Shown piece by piece: positions 34,415-43,571 of a stretch of 64,000 nt of DNA; position 1 is the stretch's first letter; every line of letters starts with the position of its first letter. Source of the DNA: Saprospiraceae bacterium (GTDB lineage: Bacteria; Bacteroidota; Bacteroidia; Chitinophagales; Saprospiraceae); the NCBI GenBank assembly GCA_019694255.1, contig JAIBCI010000110.1, positions 1 to 64,000 on the forward strand, read 5' to 3'. The position numbers and the translations under genes were made by a program. The notes under the pieces are model-generated. The model was not told the origin of the DNA. It ran no database searches and saw only the letters and a program-made list of their open reading frames with translations.

Positions 34415-36946
34415 ATGCGATATAATTCATATTATACTGGGCTTCTATTCTCAACAATAATACTATTGTTGGCATGCAATAATTATAATAAGACAGAGAT
34501 TTCGGAGCCCCCCCTTTCAGAAAATACAGAATGGGACAAATATGGAATTCCAACCGAAGATTTACTTAAAACAAGAGCGGCCAAGTTACACTTAATCAGG
34601 GAAGGACTTGTTAAGCGCTCACCGAATGACTTATTTAATCAGAAATGGACCTTGGAAGGCCCATCCAATATTGGAGGCAGAATTAGTGCTGTTGCAGAAG
34701 ATCCTTCTAACCCTGACATTATGTATTGTGGTTTTTCAAATGGAGGAATTTTTAAAACAATTAATGGTGGCAAGAACTGGATTCCGGTTTTTGACAAAGA
34801 AATTACGCTTTCCATCGGCGCCCTTGCCGTTGACCCCAAAAATCCAAATATTGTCTATGCAGGCACCGGAGACCCGGATATTAATGGCAACTCTTATATA
34901 GGCTTCGGATTGTACAAGTCAACAGACGCAGGATTGACCTGGACACAATCCGGATTAACGGAAGTAAGAGTCATTAATGAAATCATCATCGATCCAAACA
35001 ACAGCAATATTATTTATGTAGGTGCGATGGGCAACCCGTTCGAGAGCAACTCAAACAGAGGTTTTTATAAAAGCAAAGATGCAGGATTAAGTTGGTCGAA
35101 GACACTTTTTGTCTCAGATAGTTCCGGAATATCTGATATTGCAATAAATCCTGTCAATCCTTCCATATTGTATGCAGCGAGTTATCACAGAATTCGTACT
35201 GCTTCCTATAGCAGGCCTGAAGGACCGGATAGCAAAATTTTCAAATCTACTGATCAAGGAGAACACTGGAGCCTCATTATGCAAGGTATTCCGCAGTCTA
35301 TTTATAGTCGTATTGCCATAGATATCAGTGAATCGAATCCGGATATCTTGTTCGCCCGTACTGTAAAAAATCTTACCAGTTGCAACGGGGGGTATAATAT
35401 TGAAGGGCTCTATAAATCCTCAAATGGTGGAGAAAGCTGGACAAGGGTTGCGATCGATTACGGCACATTGGATTGTGGTTTTCTTGGAGGCTTTGGCTGG
35501 TATTTTGGAAAGATTGCCATAGACCCCAAAAACCCGCAACACCTCTATATGCTTGGCGTTGATCTTTGGAGTTCTTTGGATGGCGGCATCACCTGGTTTA
35601 ATGTCGACGACCAATCGCAAATTGGATTGCACGCGGACAAACACATACTTATATTCAGAAAAAACGGAAATCTCCTGCTAGGCACAGATGGCGGTCTTTA
35701 TCAATTCAACACCAACAATTCACAGTGGACCGACATAGAAAATATTCCATGCACACAGTTTTACAGAGTGGAGACCGACATAAAAAACACTTCAATATAT
35801 TTTGGTGGCGCACAGGATAATGGAACATCAAGCGGAAATCAGAATTCTATCAATTCATGGAAACATGTATGGGGAGGAGATGGTTTTCAAACAAGATTTC
35901 ACAACAGACTGCAGGATCTTGTATGGTATGAAACGCAATATGGTGGTATTAGCCAGTCTAACAGGATCACTGGCGACTACCAGCCTTTTACCTATGGAAT
36001 TACCGGCACATTCAATTGGGACGCTCCATATTTCTTGAGTAGATTCCAGCCCGACTCGATGTATGCCGCTTCAGTCAAAGTATTTCTGAATACTAATCCA
36101 ATGATTCCAGACTGGAAAGCGATCAGCCCTGATCTTACGGTCAATGGACCTTTTCCCAACAGAATTACACCCACAATTAGTTGTCTGGATGAATCACCGC
36201 GAATCCAGAATATGTTAATTGCCGGCACAACCAACGGCAATATCTGGCTAGGTAATGCTGTAACAAGACAATGGACAAACGTGACCAATGGATTACCTCC
36301 TGGATATATCACTGCTGTAAAATACGCTCCTGACAATGATAATGTAATCTATGTTTCTTTTTCGAATTATCGAAACAATGACAACAAGGGGTATCTTTTT
36401 AAATCATCAGATAATGGAAATTCATGGATTAACATTGCCAATTCAGAGCTCGTGGATCAACCAGTTAATGACTTTGTTATTTTACCCGGTACAAAAGATC
36501 AGGTAATTATTGCAGGTACGGTATTCGGCGCTTATGCTACTGTTGATGGGGGTATCAACTGGCGAAGACTTGGATCGAATATGCCTATCATTCCTGTCAA
36601 TGCAGTGCATTATAATCCTTCGCGAAAAGAATTAATTGCTGCCACCTTTGCGCGCTCAATACAAACCTATCCTTTAGATAATTTAACTGCACTTTTTGCA
36701 TCACCAGAGAATGACAAATTAATCATATATCCTAATCCAGCCAAAGACTTTCTTTATATATTACAAGGCATTGATCACAAACAATATAATGAATACGTTG
36801 TCTTTAATTTGGATGGAGACAAAATAAAGCAGTCCACATTACCTGAAGACCATTCAATTTCTATTGAAGCAATTCCTTCTGGGATATATTATTTAGCCTT
36901 ACGCAAGCAAAACGTTTGGAATTACTTTAAATTCCTAAAAATATAA
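34415..36946 (+). CDS. BNR/VPS10-like beta-propeller protein with T9SS sorting domain, lipoprotein signal
   Basis: An 843-residue paralogue of the preceding gene. It has a clear lipoprotein signal (IILLLACNN, Cys near 21). Propeller blades cover ~65-740 with Asp-box turns STDAGLTW, SKDAGLSWSK, STDQGEHWS, SSNGGESWTR and SSDNGNSWI, together with DPxNPxxxY strands. The C-terminal sorting domain includes LIIYPNPAKDFLYI, YVVFNLDGDKI and IPSGIYYLAL. A lipobox together with a T9SS domain is unexpected and is discussed as a finding. It is the last gene of the plus-strand run before a convergent gene. Confidence 0.82.
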   Translation: MRYNSYYTGLLFSTIILLLACNNYNKTEISEPPLSENTEWDKYGIPTEDLLKTRAAKLHLIREGLVKRSPNDLFNQKWTLEGPSNIGGRISAVAEDPSNPDIMYCGFSNGGIFKTINGGKNWIPVFDKEITLSIGALAVDPKNPNIVYAGTGDPDINGNSYIGFGLYKSTDAGLTWTQSGLTEVRVINEIIIDPNNSNIIYVGAMGNPFESNSNRGFYKSKDAGLSWSKTLFVSDSSGISDIAINPVNPSILYAASYHRIRTASYSRPEGPDSKIFKSTDQGEHWSLIMQGIPQSIYSRIAIDISESNPDILFARTVKNLTSCNGGYNIEGLYKSSNGGESWTRVAIDYGTLDCGFLGGFGWYFGKIAIDPKNPQHLYMLGVDLWSSLDGGITWFNVDDQSQIGLHADKHILIFRKNGNLLLGTDGGLYQFNTNNSQWTDIENIPCTQFYRVETDIKNTSIYFGGAQDNGTSSGNQNSINSWKHVWGGDGFQTRFHNRLQDLVWYETQYGGISQSNRITGDYQPFTYGITGTFNWDAPYFLSRFQPDSMYAASVKVFLNTNPMIPDWKAISPDLTVNGPFPNRITPTISCLDESPRIQNMLIAGTTNGNIWLGNAVTRQWTNVTNGLPPGYITAVKYAPDNDNVIYVSFSNYRNNDNKGYLFKSSDNGNSWINIANSELVDQPVNDFVILPGTKDQVIIAGTVFGAYATVDGGINWRRLGSNMPIIPVNAVHYNPSRKELIAATFARSIQTYPLDNLTALFASPENDKLIIYPNPAKDFLYILQGIDHKQYNEYVVFNLDGDKIKQSTLPEDHSISIEAIPSGIYYLALRKQNVWNYFKFLKI

Positions 36947-36966
36947 TAATTCGGTCTCTTTTAGAA

Positions 36967-39487
36967 TCAGTTTTTACGCCCAATACTTAAGAAATTATTG
37001 ACTCCCAGTCGTAGATATGATGGCCCCCATTGGCTACCATTCATAGTTTTTACCCAATCCAATCTTAGTAGTCTAAAAGCTTTGAATCCGATATTGCCAA
37101 TACCTGCAGAAAATTCATAGTAAGGCAGCCTATCCTTCATACCGAGCAGTCCAGTACCGACTATTTCTGTTAGGTGAAGTTTGTTGATCCATGGAATTTT
37201 ATCCAGAATGAATCCGTTCATGTGATGTTCTGCATGGAGTTCTGCATATTGACTATATCCGATATACATAATTTTTTAATGCCCTAAATCCTATGATACC
37301 GGTTAAGTCTTCAACTGAAAAAGGGTTAGTTTGGGCATAAATTGCCTCAGGCAAATCAGGCACGCCATAAAAATATTTTTGCAACTCTCCACTGATTTTC
37401 AAATCTCCCCAGCTTGAAAGTGACAATTGATAGGTCGCCTTGAGTATCGTAGACCATGATACCCCTGATTGCGAGCCATAAAAACAAAACTGATTTCGAA
37501 GATAAAATTCGGGCCAACGACTACCTGTTTTATCAATTCCTTCTGGAGTCTTCCATACTTCAGTCATCGGTGTGTAATACAATCCAATTCGAAAGATGAC
37601 CGCATCCTTTTGACTTATCAACAGCTTTTCTGAAGATCCATTAAAATCACTGTTGGACTCATATAGCTTATTCTTGTATCGAAAACTGTAATCTGAATGG
37701 TTGGTTTGATTATACCGGTGTGCAGCGTATACCTTTGATTCGAATCTAAGATCGTAATTTATGTCCGTTGCAAATGAAGCAGATATTTCATCACTCTGAT
37801 AGAGCTTGAGTGCATTTTTTTTGAGCCATAGGCAATTATATTGATTGTACATTGTATTGGTCTCGACTTTGTTGTTGAATTCATGAAAATCACTTCCTAT
37901 ATGAAAGCTAAATACTGAATTCTTTACAGGATTATAGTTGTACCGGAAGCCCAGGCCCGGAAGCCATTTTCTATTTGAAATACCGTACTCAATATTAAAG
38001 CTTAATACCAGAGATTGCAGCGACAGTCTCTCTCGCCAGGATTTTGAATAACGCATCAAAGTGCCTACGGCAAGGCCTTGGACAGGATTAAATTGAATAG
38101 AGTTTACCGGACTTTGAAAGCTGAATGAGGACCTTCTATAGGTTTGGTTATAGGCGTAACCTAAAATCAGGTTACCATAACCAAAACGATTGTTCTTCCG
38201 GTCCATTGAATCTTTAAAACGACGGGAATCCCTGACTACTTTGGCACTATCTCTCTTGCTGTAGTGCAAAGCCTCCTCAGTCAATAGAGGAACTGGTCTA
38301 GCCTTAAGCCAGTATTCGGTGCTCTTTAAGTTTGAACTATCCTCAATCACCAGAGATTCTCTTCGTCGGGACACATCCTTACCATCCGTTAGATGGTACT
38401 CAGATAAATCGACTGTAAAACTTCCTTCAACCTTAAATCCAAAAAAAACTGCATTAAAACGAAAAACCTGATTCCGAATCCCGGCAGGAAAAACAGAAGG
38501 CTGGATAGTATATTGCTGCTTTATTCTGATCGTGTCAAAAATCTCCTGTTTGCATTGTGCTCCTAAAATAAAACCATCGAATTCATACAGACTATAATCT
38601 GATCCATTAATATACAAAAATCCATGCCAGCATGCGTCTTCTGAATAAAGTGGTTCAATAAATATCTTATAAATCACCATGTGCTCTTGCTCAAACTCAC
38701 CCATGAGCTTGAAGCGGTAATGATTAAAAGTATAATCAGCCAACGGCGAGACAATCGATCTGCCAAATTCAGAACTATTCTGATTTAGATCAAAAGAAAG
38801 AGAAGATGCCCGATTAAATGAAAAACCACGGTCATTTCCAGCAACTTTTGAACTAATCATGGTCTCCGTCAAATGCCCTCGGACATCTGACGCCAATATG
38901 GACTCAGCTTCTGAAAGATAAAGAATACCACGACCTGCAGAATCTAACATACCCCCGAGGTTGCCAATCTTTTGACCCAGCACTTCTTTGGGAGCGCGAA
39001 GTACTTTCAATACACCTTTAGTGTAGGCCTTTCTAGTGTAAGCGTTTCGGATCTTATTTAATTCTTTTTTACGCACAATTGCTTTTCTTATGATAGCATA
39101 GGCAGGATCTTCTCTGCTGGCGGTAAATTCGAGTTCATTTAATTGATAACTGGCGGGAAACATGATAACTTCAAAATTAATCAAACCCGTATCCACAACG
39201 ATGTTTCGGATTTGTTTTTCAAACCCGATTTGTTGAAAAACGAGATCAAAATTTCCTTTACCAGTATGAAGTTCAAACTTGCCAAGTTCATTGCTGCTTG
39301 TACCTGTCGTAGTTCCATGAATGTAGATACTCACAAACGGGATGGGTACTCCATCCTGCGTTATAATTCTGCCACTTACCTGCGACATGGCTTCGCCACA
39401 AATCAAGAGCATCAAAATAAGTGGACAGCTAATTTTAGCAACTATCTGTTGAGCCATGATTCCATGATTTGTTGTCCAACATGACAC
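36967..39487 (-). pseudogene. DUF5686 / carboxypeptidase-regulatory-like outer-membrane protein, frameshifted near 3' end
   Basis: The first part (744 codons from 39487, or 734 from an ATG at 39457) has a signal peptide, a carboxypeptidase-regulatory-like domain (GRIITQDGVPIPFVSIYIHG), and the DUF5686 body (REDPAYAIIRKAIVRKKELN). It stops at 37253 after GFRALKNYVYRI. The next frame then carries the typical family ending without a natural start: YIGYSQYAELHAEHHMNGF and DKIPWINKL, to 36967. The two frames meet at a run of six A (plus-strand T 37272-37277). Five A would restore one frame. It is either a recent lesion or a sequencing error. The 5' end overlaps pabA. Confidence 0.8.
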
Positions 39488-40008
39488 AAAAAAGATTCAG
39501 GGTGAAATTGTACCGCTTCAATGGATTGTGCTGTATGCATCAGTCCCATTATTACCCCTTGAGATGAAGTTGCAGTGACCTTCAGCGAATCTGGTAAGGA
39601 ACTGGCTTCTACTGCCCAGGAATGGTATAGCGCCGCATTAAATTCTCCATCAAGATGTTGCATTACGGAATTTTCAACCTTGTAATTGTGAATCATTTCT
39701 TCCTCCCCGTGCCTAACGTTCGCCTGACGAAAAAGCGTTGCCCCGGCATATACCGCCAGGCATTGCATACCGAGACAAATCCCGAAAATATCCTGCCCGG
39801 GAATCTTTTGACCCAAAAGTTGCAGGCTAAATGTGTAATTTTCCGGAACACCTGGCCCTGGCGACAGAACTACTTTTTTATACCCCCTGGCCCTTTCAAG
39901 CAATCCCGGGCCATAAGGAAAAATATCCGTTTTATGACCACAAGACGCAATTAAATGAGCAATATTATACGTAAATGAATCATTATGATCAACGAGCAGA
40001 ACTGACAA
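39442..40008 (-). CDS. pabA: Aminodeoxychorismate/anthranilate synthase glutamine amidotransferase subunit
   Basis: A 188-residue class I glutamine amidotransferase supplying ammonia to PabB. It opens VLLVDHNDSFTYNIAHLI, has SPGPGVPENY near 50, the nucleophile cysteine in FGICLGMQCLAVYAG near 78, and the catalytic His-Glu in VQFHPESFL near 170. The start is TTG at 40008, giving MSVLLVDHND; no ATG precedes the first strand. A -7 box lies 18 bases upstream. The divergent pabB and pabC genes suggest folate (p-aminobenzoate) rather than tryptophan synthesis. Confidence 0.88.
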   Translation of the reverse strand: MSVLLVDHNDSFTYNIAHLIASCGHKTDIFPYGPGLLERARGYKKVVLSPGPGVPENYTFSLQLLGQKIPGQDIFGICLGMQCLAVYAGATLFRQANVRHGEEEMIHNYKVENSVMQHLDGEFNAALYHSWAVEASSLPDSLKVTATSSQGVIMGLMHTAQSIEAVQFHPESFLCHVGQQIMESWLNR

Positions 40009-40026
40009 TTACATGTATTAAGTGTA

Positions 40027-40034
40027 CAAAAATA
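40027..40034 (-). promoter_or_regulatory. -7 box for pabA
   Basis: TATTTTTG on the minus strand fits TANNTTTG and ends 18 bases before the TTG start of pabA. Its position supports the non-ATG start. Confidence 0.4.
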
Positions 40035-40170
40035 TAACCAATAATAAAACAAGACCATTCAATGAGCTTATTTTTATCTAAAGCATTTGATTTGGACATT
40101 TTCAGGCACTAAACGAAGTCATAAGTTTAGATTGGCAGAAGAAATAAAATCACCGGATTTTTTGTAAAAA

Positions 40171-41160
40171 ATGATTTCTACATTTGTACCTATGCCTGAA
40201 ATAAAATATAGCCAGACTATTGAAAGGATCAATCGATTTCAACATGAAAATAAACCCTTCTTTTTTTTGGTAGATTTTGAGAAGAAATATGGCTTTTGTG
40301 AGTTATTAAAAGATATAGATCCGGCAGAACTCAAATTTAACTTCAGGATGCCTGGCAATAAACTGGAACCAATTAATTTTAACTTAGAAACGACGCCCTT
40401 GCCATACACAGATTATAAGATTGCGTTTGATCAGGTGTTGTCAGGAATTGAAAAAGGTGACAGTTATATTTGCAATCTGACTTTCAGCACCCCGGTACGT
40501 TGCGAAATTGAAACGGAATTATTGTTTTACCTGGCTAATGCCCCTTATAAGGTTTGGATGCGAGACAAATTCGTTGTTTTTTCTCCAGAACAGTTCATCA
40601 GAATTGTTGGAAACAATATCCAAACTTTCCCAATGAAAGGAACGATCAAAGCAGATCTTGAAAATGCAGAAGAAATACTCCGTAAAAACAAAAAGGAAAA
40701 AGCTGAACACAATGCTATTGTTGATCTTCTACGCAATGATCTTGCCATGGTATGTGATAAAGTAAATGTAGGGCGCTTTAGATATACAGAGCATATAACA
40801 ACTCATAGAGGCCCTATTTTGCAAATGAGCAGCGAAATAACCGGAAAGTTGACCTCACACTATCAAAAGCACTGGGGGACACTAATAGACATGCTGACAC
40901 CTGCTGGCTCAATATCAGGAGCCCCTAAACAAAGCACAATGAAATTAATTGCAAAAGCAGAAAGTCACGAAAGATCTTATTATACAGGTATTGCTGGCTT
41001 GTACATGGACAATGTTCTGGACACAGCCGTTATGATCAGGTACATCGAAATAACGAAAGAGGGCTTAAGGTTTAAATCTGGAGGAGGAATTCATGCTTTG
41101 TCTGATCCTTTGCAAGAGTACGAAGAACTAAACACAAAAATTTATGTACCCGTTTATTGA
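40171..41160 (+). CDS. pabB: Aminodeoxychorismate synthase component I (short PabB type)
   Basis: A 329-residue chorismate-binding enzyme converting chorismate to aminodeoxychorismate. It has the catalytic-domain motifs GDSYICNLTFSTP near 95, FPMKGTIKAD near 155 (a variant of PIKGT), HNAIVDLLRNDLAMVC near 180, and TPAGSISGAPKQSTMKLI near 250 with GIAGLYMDN near 275. It lacks the large N-terminal domain of E. coli PabB, as is common in Bacteroidota. A second ATG at 40192 (MPEIKYSQT) fits short relatives and may be the true start. Its end overlaps pabC by 17 bases. Confidence 0.88.
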   Translation: MISTFVPMPEIKYSQTIERINRFQHENKPFFFLVDFEKKYGFCELLKDIDPAELKFNFRMPGNKLEPINFNLETTPLPYTDYKIAFDQVLSGIEKGDSYICNLTFSTPVRCEIETELLFYLANAPYKVWMRDKFVVFSPEQFIRIVGNNIQTFPMKGTIKADLENAEEILRKNKKEKAEHNAIVDLLRNDLAMVCDKVNVGRFRYTEHITTHRGPILQMSSEITGKLTSHYQKHWGTLIDMLTPAGSISGAPKQSTMKLIAKAESHERSYYTGIAGLYMDNVLDTAVMIRYIEITKEGLRFKSGGGIHALSDPLQEYEELNTKIYVPVY

Positions 41161-41743
41161 AACCATTAGATTAATAGACGGTAAATTCAGGAATGTTGAA
41201 TTTCATAATGAAAGGGTAAAAAATACATTTATGAAATTTTATCCGGATCATGAGCCGCATGATCTGAAGGCCATTACAAATCAGCTTGGGAGAATAGGTA
41301 ATGGACGTGTGAGGGTTTTATACAATTCTGAAAGATTGAAGTTTTCCATTAGCACAATCTTCAATTCAAAAACAACACATTATCAGTTGGTGGAATCACC
41401 GAGACTACGGTACGATTTCAAGTACTATGACCGTCTGTCGCTCGTGCACACTCAACAACAAGATGGCAGTTATATCGAACCGGTCTTTTGCCGTAACGGA
41501 ATGATAACGGATACTTCAAGAGCCAATCTGATTTTTCGGGAAGGAAGCAAATGGTACACTCCGGATACTTTTTTGCTGAATGGCTGCATGAGGCAATCCC
41601 TATTAAGTCTTGGCTATATACAAAGCACTCCCATCCACAGGTCGGAACTTAATAGATTTAATGGTTTTAAACTAATAAATGCCCTCAACCACCCAGATGA
41701 GGTTGAAGAACATGATATCTCTTTACTTCTTCAAACAAAATAA
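41144..41743 (+). CDS. pabC: Class IV aminotransferase-like protein (PabC-type lyase)
   Basis: A 199-residue fold-type IV PLP protein that in this position probably releases p-aminobenzoate from aminodeoxychorismate. Marks are FIETIRLIDGKFRNVEFHNERV at the start, YDFKYYDRLSL near 86 with the likely PLP lysine, GMITDTSRANLIF near 118, and YTPDTFLLNGCMRQSLL near 135. It is shorter than E. coli PabC (269), but this short form is known in Bacteroidota. It overlaps pabB by 17 bases, and yggS begins one base after its stop. Confidence 0.82.
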   Translation: MYPFIETIRLIDGKFRNVEFHNERVKNTFMKFYPDHEPHDLKAITNQLGRIGNGRVRVLYNSERLKFSISTIFNSKTTHYQLVESPRLRYDFKYYDRLSLVHTQQQDGSYIEPVFCRNGMITDTSRANLIFREGSKWYTPDTFLLNGCMRQSLLSLGYIQSTPIHRSELNRFNGFKLINALNHPDEVEEHDISLLLQTK

Positions 41744-41744
41744 C

Positions 41745-42398
41745 ATGTCCGCCTATAAAGAAATTTTACGAAGAGCACAATCTTACCAAGCTACGCTGGT
41801 CGTTGTCTCCAAAATGCAGCCGGACGAAAAAGTGATGGATATTTATCAACAAGGTCAAAGAATATTTGCAGAAAACAGACCTCAGGAACTGCAAAGAAAA
41901 CAGTCTTTAATGCCCGTCGATATTCAATGGCACCTCATTGGCAATTTGCAAAAAAATAAAATTAAGCTAATAATGCCTTTTGTCAGCCTCATTCAATCTG
42001 TTGATAGCTTCGAACTCGCTCATTCAATTAATGATTATGCCAACAAAATCAATAGAAGGGCCAACATTTTGCTAGAGATCAAGATCTCTCCGGAAGATTC
42101 CAAACACGGGATTCCATATCACCTGCTGATCGAGTCGTTATCAAAAGATCCCTGGTCAGCGCTTTCAATGATAAATGTTATGGGCATTATGAGTATTGGG
42201 AGTCTGTGTTCCGATCAAAGCGTAACAAGATCAGAGTTCAAAACCCTTAGACAACATTTTGATGAATTAAAAAAATCAGGGCTTTTTGGATCTCAGTTTA
42301 CCGTGCTTTCTATGGGTATGTCCTCTGATTATCAGCTAGCGCTGGAGGAAGGATCGAATATGCTACGGGTAGGTTCTGCTGTATTTGAGGACAAATAA
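41745..42398 (+). CDS. yggS: YggS/PROSC-family PLP homeostasis protein
   Basis: A 217-residue PLP-binding protein of the YggS (PLPBP) family, involved in vitamin B6 homeostasis rather than catalysis. Family marks: PLP lysine in VVVSKMQPDE near 22, FAENRPQELQRK near 44 (usual ENRVQE), WHLIGNLQKNKI near 64, VMGIMSIGSL near 147, and LSMGMSSDYQLALEEGSNMLRVGSAVF near 190. The ATG at 41745 is chosen because the 22 upstream in-frame codons overlap pabC and look unlike the family. Its end faces the DUF2911 gene. Confidence 0.88.
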   Translation: MSAYKEILRRAQSYQATLVVVSKMQPDEKVMDIYQQGQRIFAENRPQELQRKQSLMPVDIQWHLIGNLQKNKIKLIMPFVSLIQSVDSFELAHSINDYANKINRRANILLEIKISPEDSKHGIPYHLLIESLSKDPWSALSMINVMGIMSIGSLCSDQSVTRSEFKTLRQHFDELKKSGLFGSQFTVLSMGMSSDYQLALEEGSNMLRVGSAVFEDK

Positions 42399-42426
42399 AA
42401 AGCCCCTGCCATTTCGGACAGAGGCT
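42393..42426 (-). terminator. Intrinsic terminator of DUF2911 gene
   Basis: On the minus strand an 8-bp stem (AGCCTCTG with CAGGGGCT, one G:U pair) with a 10-base loop is followed by TTTTATTT. The stem is at 42419-42426 and 42401-42408. Read on the plus strand it has a C:A mismatch and no T-run, so it serves the minus-strand gene ending at 42448. It sits in the gap after yggS. Confidence 0.65.
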
Positions 42427-42447
42427 GGATTTAATCTTATCCTCAGA

Positions 42448-43293
42448 CTATTTTGGCTTATTAAGCTTCAACTCTGTAATATAATCGTTGTTCATTTTCA
42501 CATAATCATCGTTATGATCCTCTATGGCTAATGCTTTGGATTTTTCTGCGGCGGCGATGGCTTCATCAATTTTGCCTAATTTGCCCAGTATGAGTGATTC
42601 CACCCTTATTTTCCAGTACTTAGGATCCATAGAAGTGGCTTTCTGAATCCAAGGAAGAGCCTTATTGAGATCCTTTCCCGAATCCAGGTAATATCTTGCA
42701 GCAAGGTAGTAATCATCAGAACTTGGCCCAGCCAGAACTTTGTCAATATTTTTCATAACCGACGTTTCAACATCAGTGGTGATACTTACTCCTACTGCTG
42801 TATTTTCCCACATCAGATAAAGCGTGCCAGAGTTCATTTTGATATTGTTTAAGTCAATGGTAAATGTCTCTACACTTGTCGTTAGCATTTCAGGCATGGC
42901 CTGAACTTTGACTACTTCCTTACTGGGTTCATAGGGATCTGGAGTGCCCCCTATATTGGTCTGATTGTAGAAAATGATATCCCATGACTTCTCTCCAGGT
43001 ATAGTATAAAGCGAATAAGAGCCTTTCGCCAGATCCTTCCCTTCGATCTTGACATTTTCGCTGAAAGTGATTACAGTCGAACGGTTGGCACCAGTCCTCC
43101 ATAACTTCCCATAGGGAACAAGGTCACCGAAAATTGTACGGTTTTTCATGCTCGGCCTGGAATATTCGATAGTTACTGTACCGAGACCCAACTTTTGCTC
43201 TATTTTGCAAAAGGGACTTGGAGCAGGTGTAACTATCTGTGAATGAACACTTAACACCATAAACGTAGCGAGCAGAGCGAATAAAACTTTCAT
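42448..43293 (-). CDS. DUF2911 secreted protein
   Basis: A 281-residue exported protein of the Bacteroidota DUF2911 family: signal peptide MKVLFALLATFMVLSVHSQ, then IEYSRPSMKNRTIFGDLVPYGKLWRTGANRST (the family core, ~45-75 here), KGSYSLYTIP and WDIIFYNQ. The C-terminal third (~175-275) has TPR-like helices (YYLAARYYLDSGKDLNKALPWI, KIDEAIAAAEKS). Function is unknown. An upstream ATG at 43320 adds nine residues without signal character. It has its own terminator and an unusual palindrome upstream. Confidence 0.85.
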   Translation of the reverse strand: MKVLFALLATFMVLSVHSQIVTPAPSPFCKIEQKLGLGTVTIEYSRPSMKNRTIFGDLVPYGKLWRTGANRSTVITFSENVKIEGKDLAKGSYSLYTIPGEKSWDIIFYNQTNIGGTPDPYEPSKEVVKVQAMPEMLTTSVETFTIDLNNIKMNSGTLYLMWENTAVGVSITTDVETSVMKNIDKVLAGPSSDDYYLAARYYLDSGKDLNKALPWIQKATSMDPKYWKIRVESLILGKLGKIDEAIAAAEKSKALAIEDHNDDYVKMNNDYITELKLNKPK

Positions 43294-43338
43294 AATCATT
43301 GATATTTTGACTATTAACATGATAATACACCCATTTGT

Positions 43339-43364
43339 TATGTAAAAAAATATTTTTTTACATA
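43339..43364. promoter_or_regulatory. 26-bp perfect palindrome, candidate operator
   Basis: The sequence reads TATGTAAAAAAA then TATTTTTTTACATA, a perfect 26-bp inverted repeat with TGTA/TACA ends and an A7-TA-T7 core. It lies 46 bases upstream of the DUF2911 start and 23 bases before the plus-strand box at 43388-43395, over the -33 region. A dimeric repressor or activator site is the simplest reading. AT-rich DNA makes chance more likely than for mixed sequence, but 26 perfect bases is long. Confidence 0.5.
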
Positions 43365-43387
43365 TTAGATATTATAATAATATGTAT

Positions 43388-43395
43388 TATCTTTG
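43388..43395 (+). promoter_or_regulatory. -7 box for the small ORF at 43423
   Basis: TATCTTTG fits TANNTTTG on the plus strand, 27 bases before a 27-codon ORF. There is no plus-strand gene until tilS at 44230, and tilS has its own box, so this promoter would serve a short transcript ending near the hairpin at 43509-43545. Confidence 0.35.
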
Positions 43396-43422
43396 CTGAT
43401 ACTAACTCAAAATCTGATAATT

Positions 43423-43506
43423 ATGATTATTGCTGCTATCTGTACCGTATGCTTTTTATGCTCTTGGTTTCTTATTCAGGTACGCACCTCTCCGGAGCAT
43501 GAATAA
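43423..43506 (+). CDS. Possible 27-residue hydrophobic Cys-rich peptide
   Basis: ATG to TAA with 27 codons between two minus-strand genes. The predicted peptide has one hydrophobic stretch with three cysteines (IIAAICTVCFLCSWFLIQV) and a short polar end RTSPEHE, the layout of a single-span membrane microprotein. It lies behind a -7 box and a palindrome and directly before a 13-bp-stem hairpin (3 bases after the stop). I recognise no family. It could also be a short non-coding RNA whose ORF is chance. Confidence that it is translated is low. Confidence 0.3.
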   Translation: MIIAAICTVCFLCSWFLIQVRTSPEHE

Positions 43507-43508
43507 CT

Positions 43509-43545
43509 ATAAGTATCTGTATATCACAATATTACAGATACTTAT
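43509..43545 (+). repeat. 13-bp stem hairpin after the small ORF
   Basis: ATAAGTATCTGTA at 43509-43521 pairs perfectly with TACAGATACTTAT at 43533-43545 around an 11-base loop. No T-run follows on either strand, so it is not a textbook intrinsic terminator. It may end or stabilise a short plus-strand RNA, or act as a protein-binding site. Confidence 0.5.
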
Positions 43546-43571
43546 CGCAACGATTTGATTTGAAATAGGAT

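Noticed and set aside
32500..36600. Many internal DNA repeats in the propeller genes
   Set aside because: The similarity is at protein level (Asp-box turns); no exact long DNA repeats were seen, so these are domain repeats, not mobile or satellite DNA.
37265..37285. Programmed -1 frameshift in the DUF5686 gene (A AAA AAT slip site)
   Set aside because: A -1 slip leads into the wrong frame; joining the two parts needs a +1 or -2 change, so a simple indel is more likely.
40179..40186. TACATTTG box at pabB
   Set aside because: It overlaps the first codons of the longer frame and is only five bases before the second ATG; spacing does not match the other boxes, so I did not call it a promoter.
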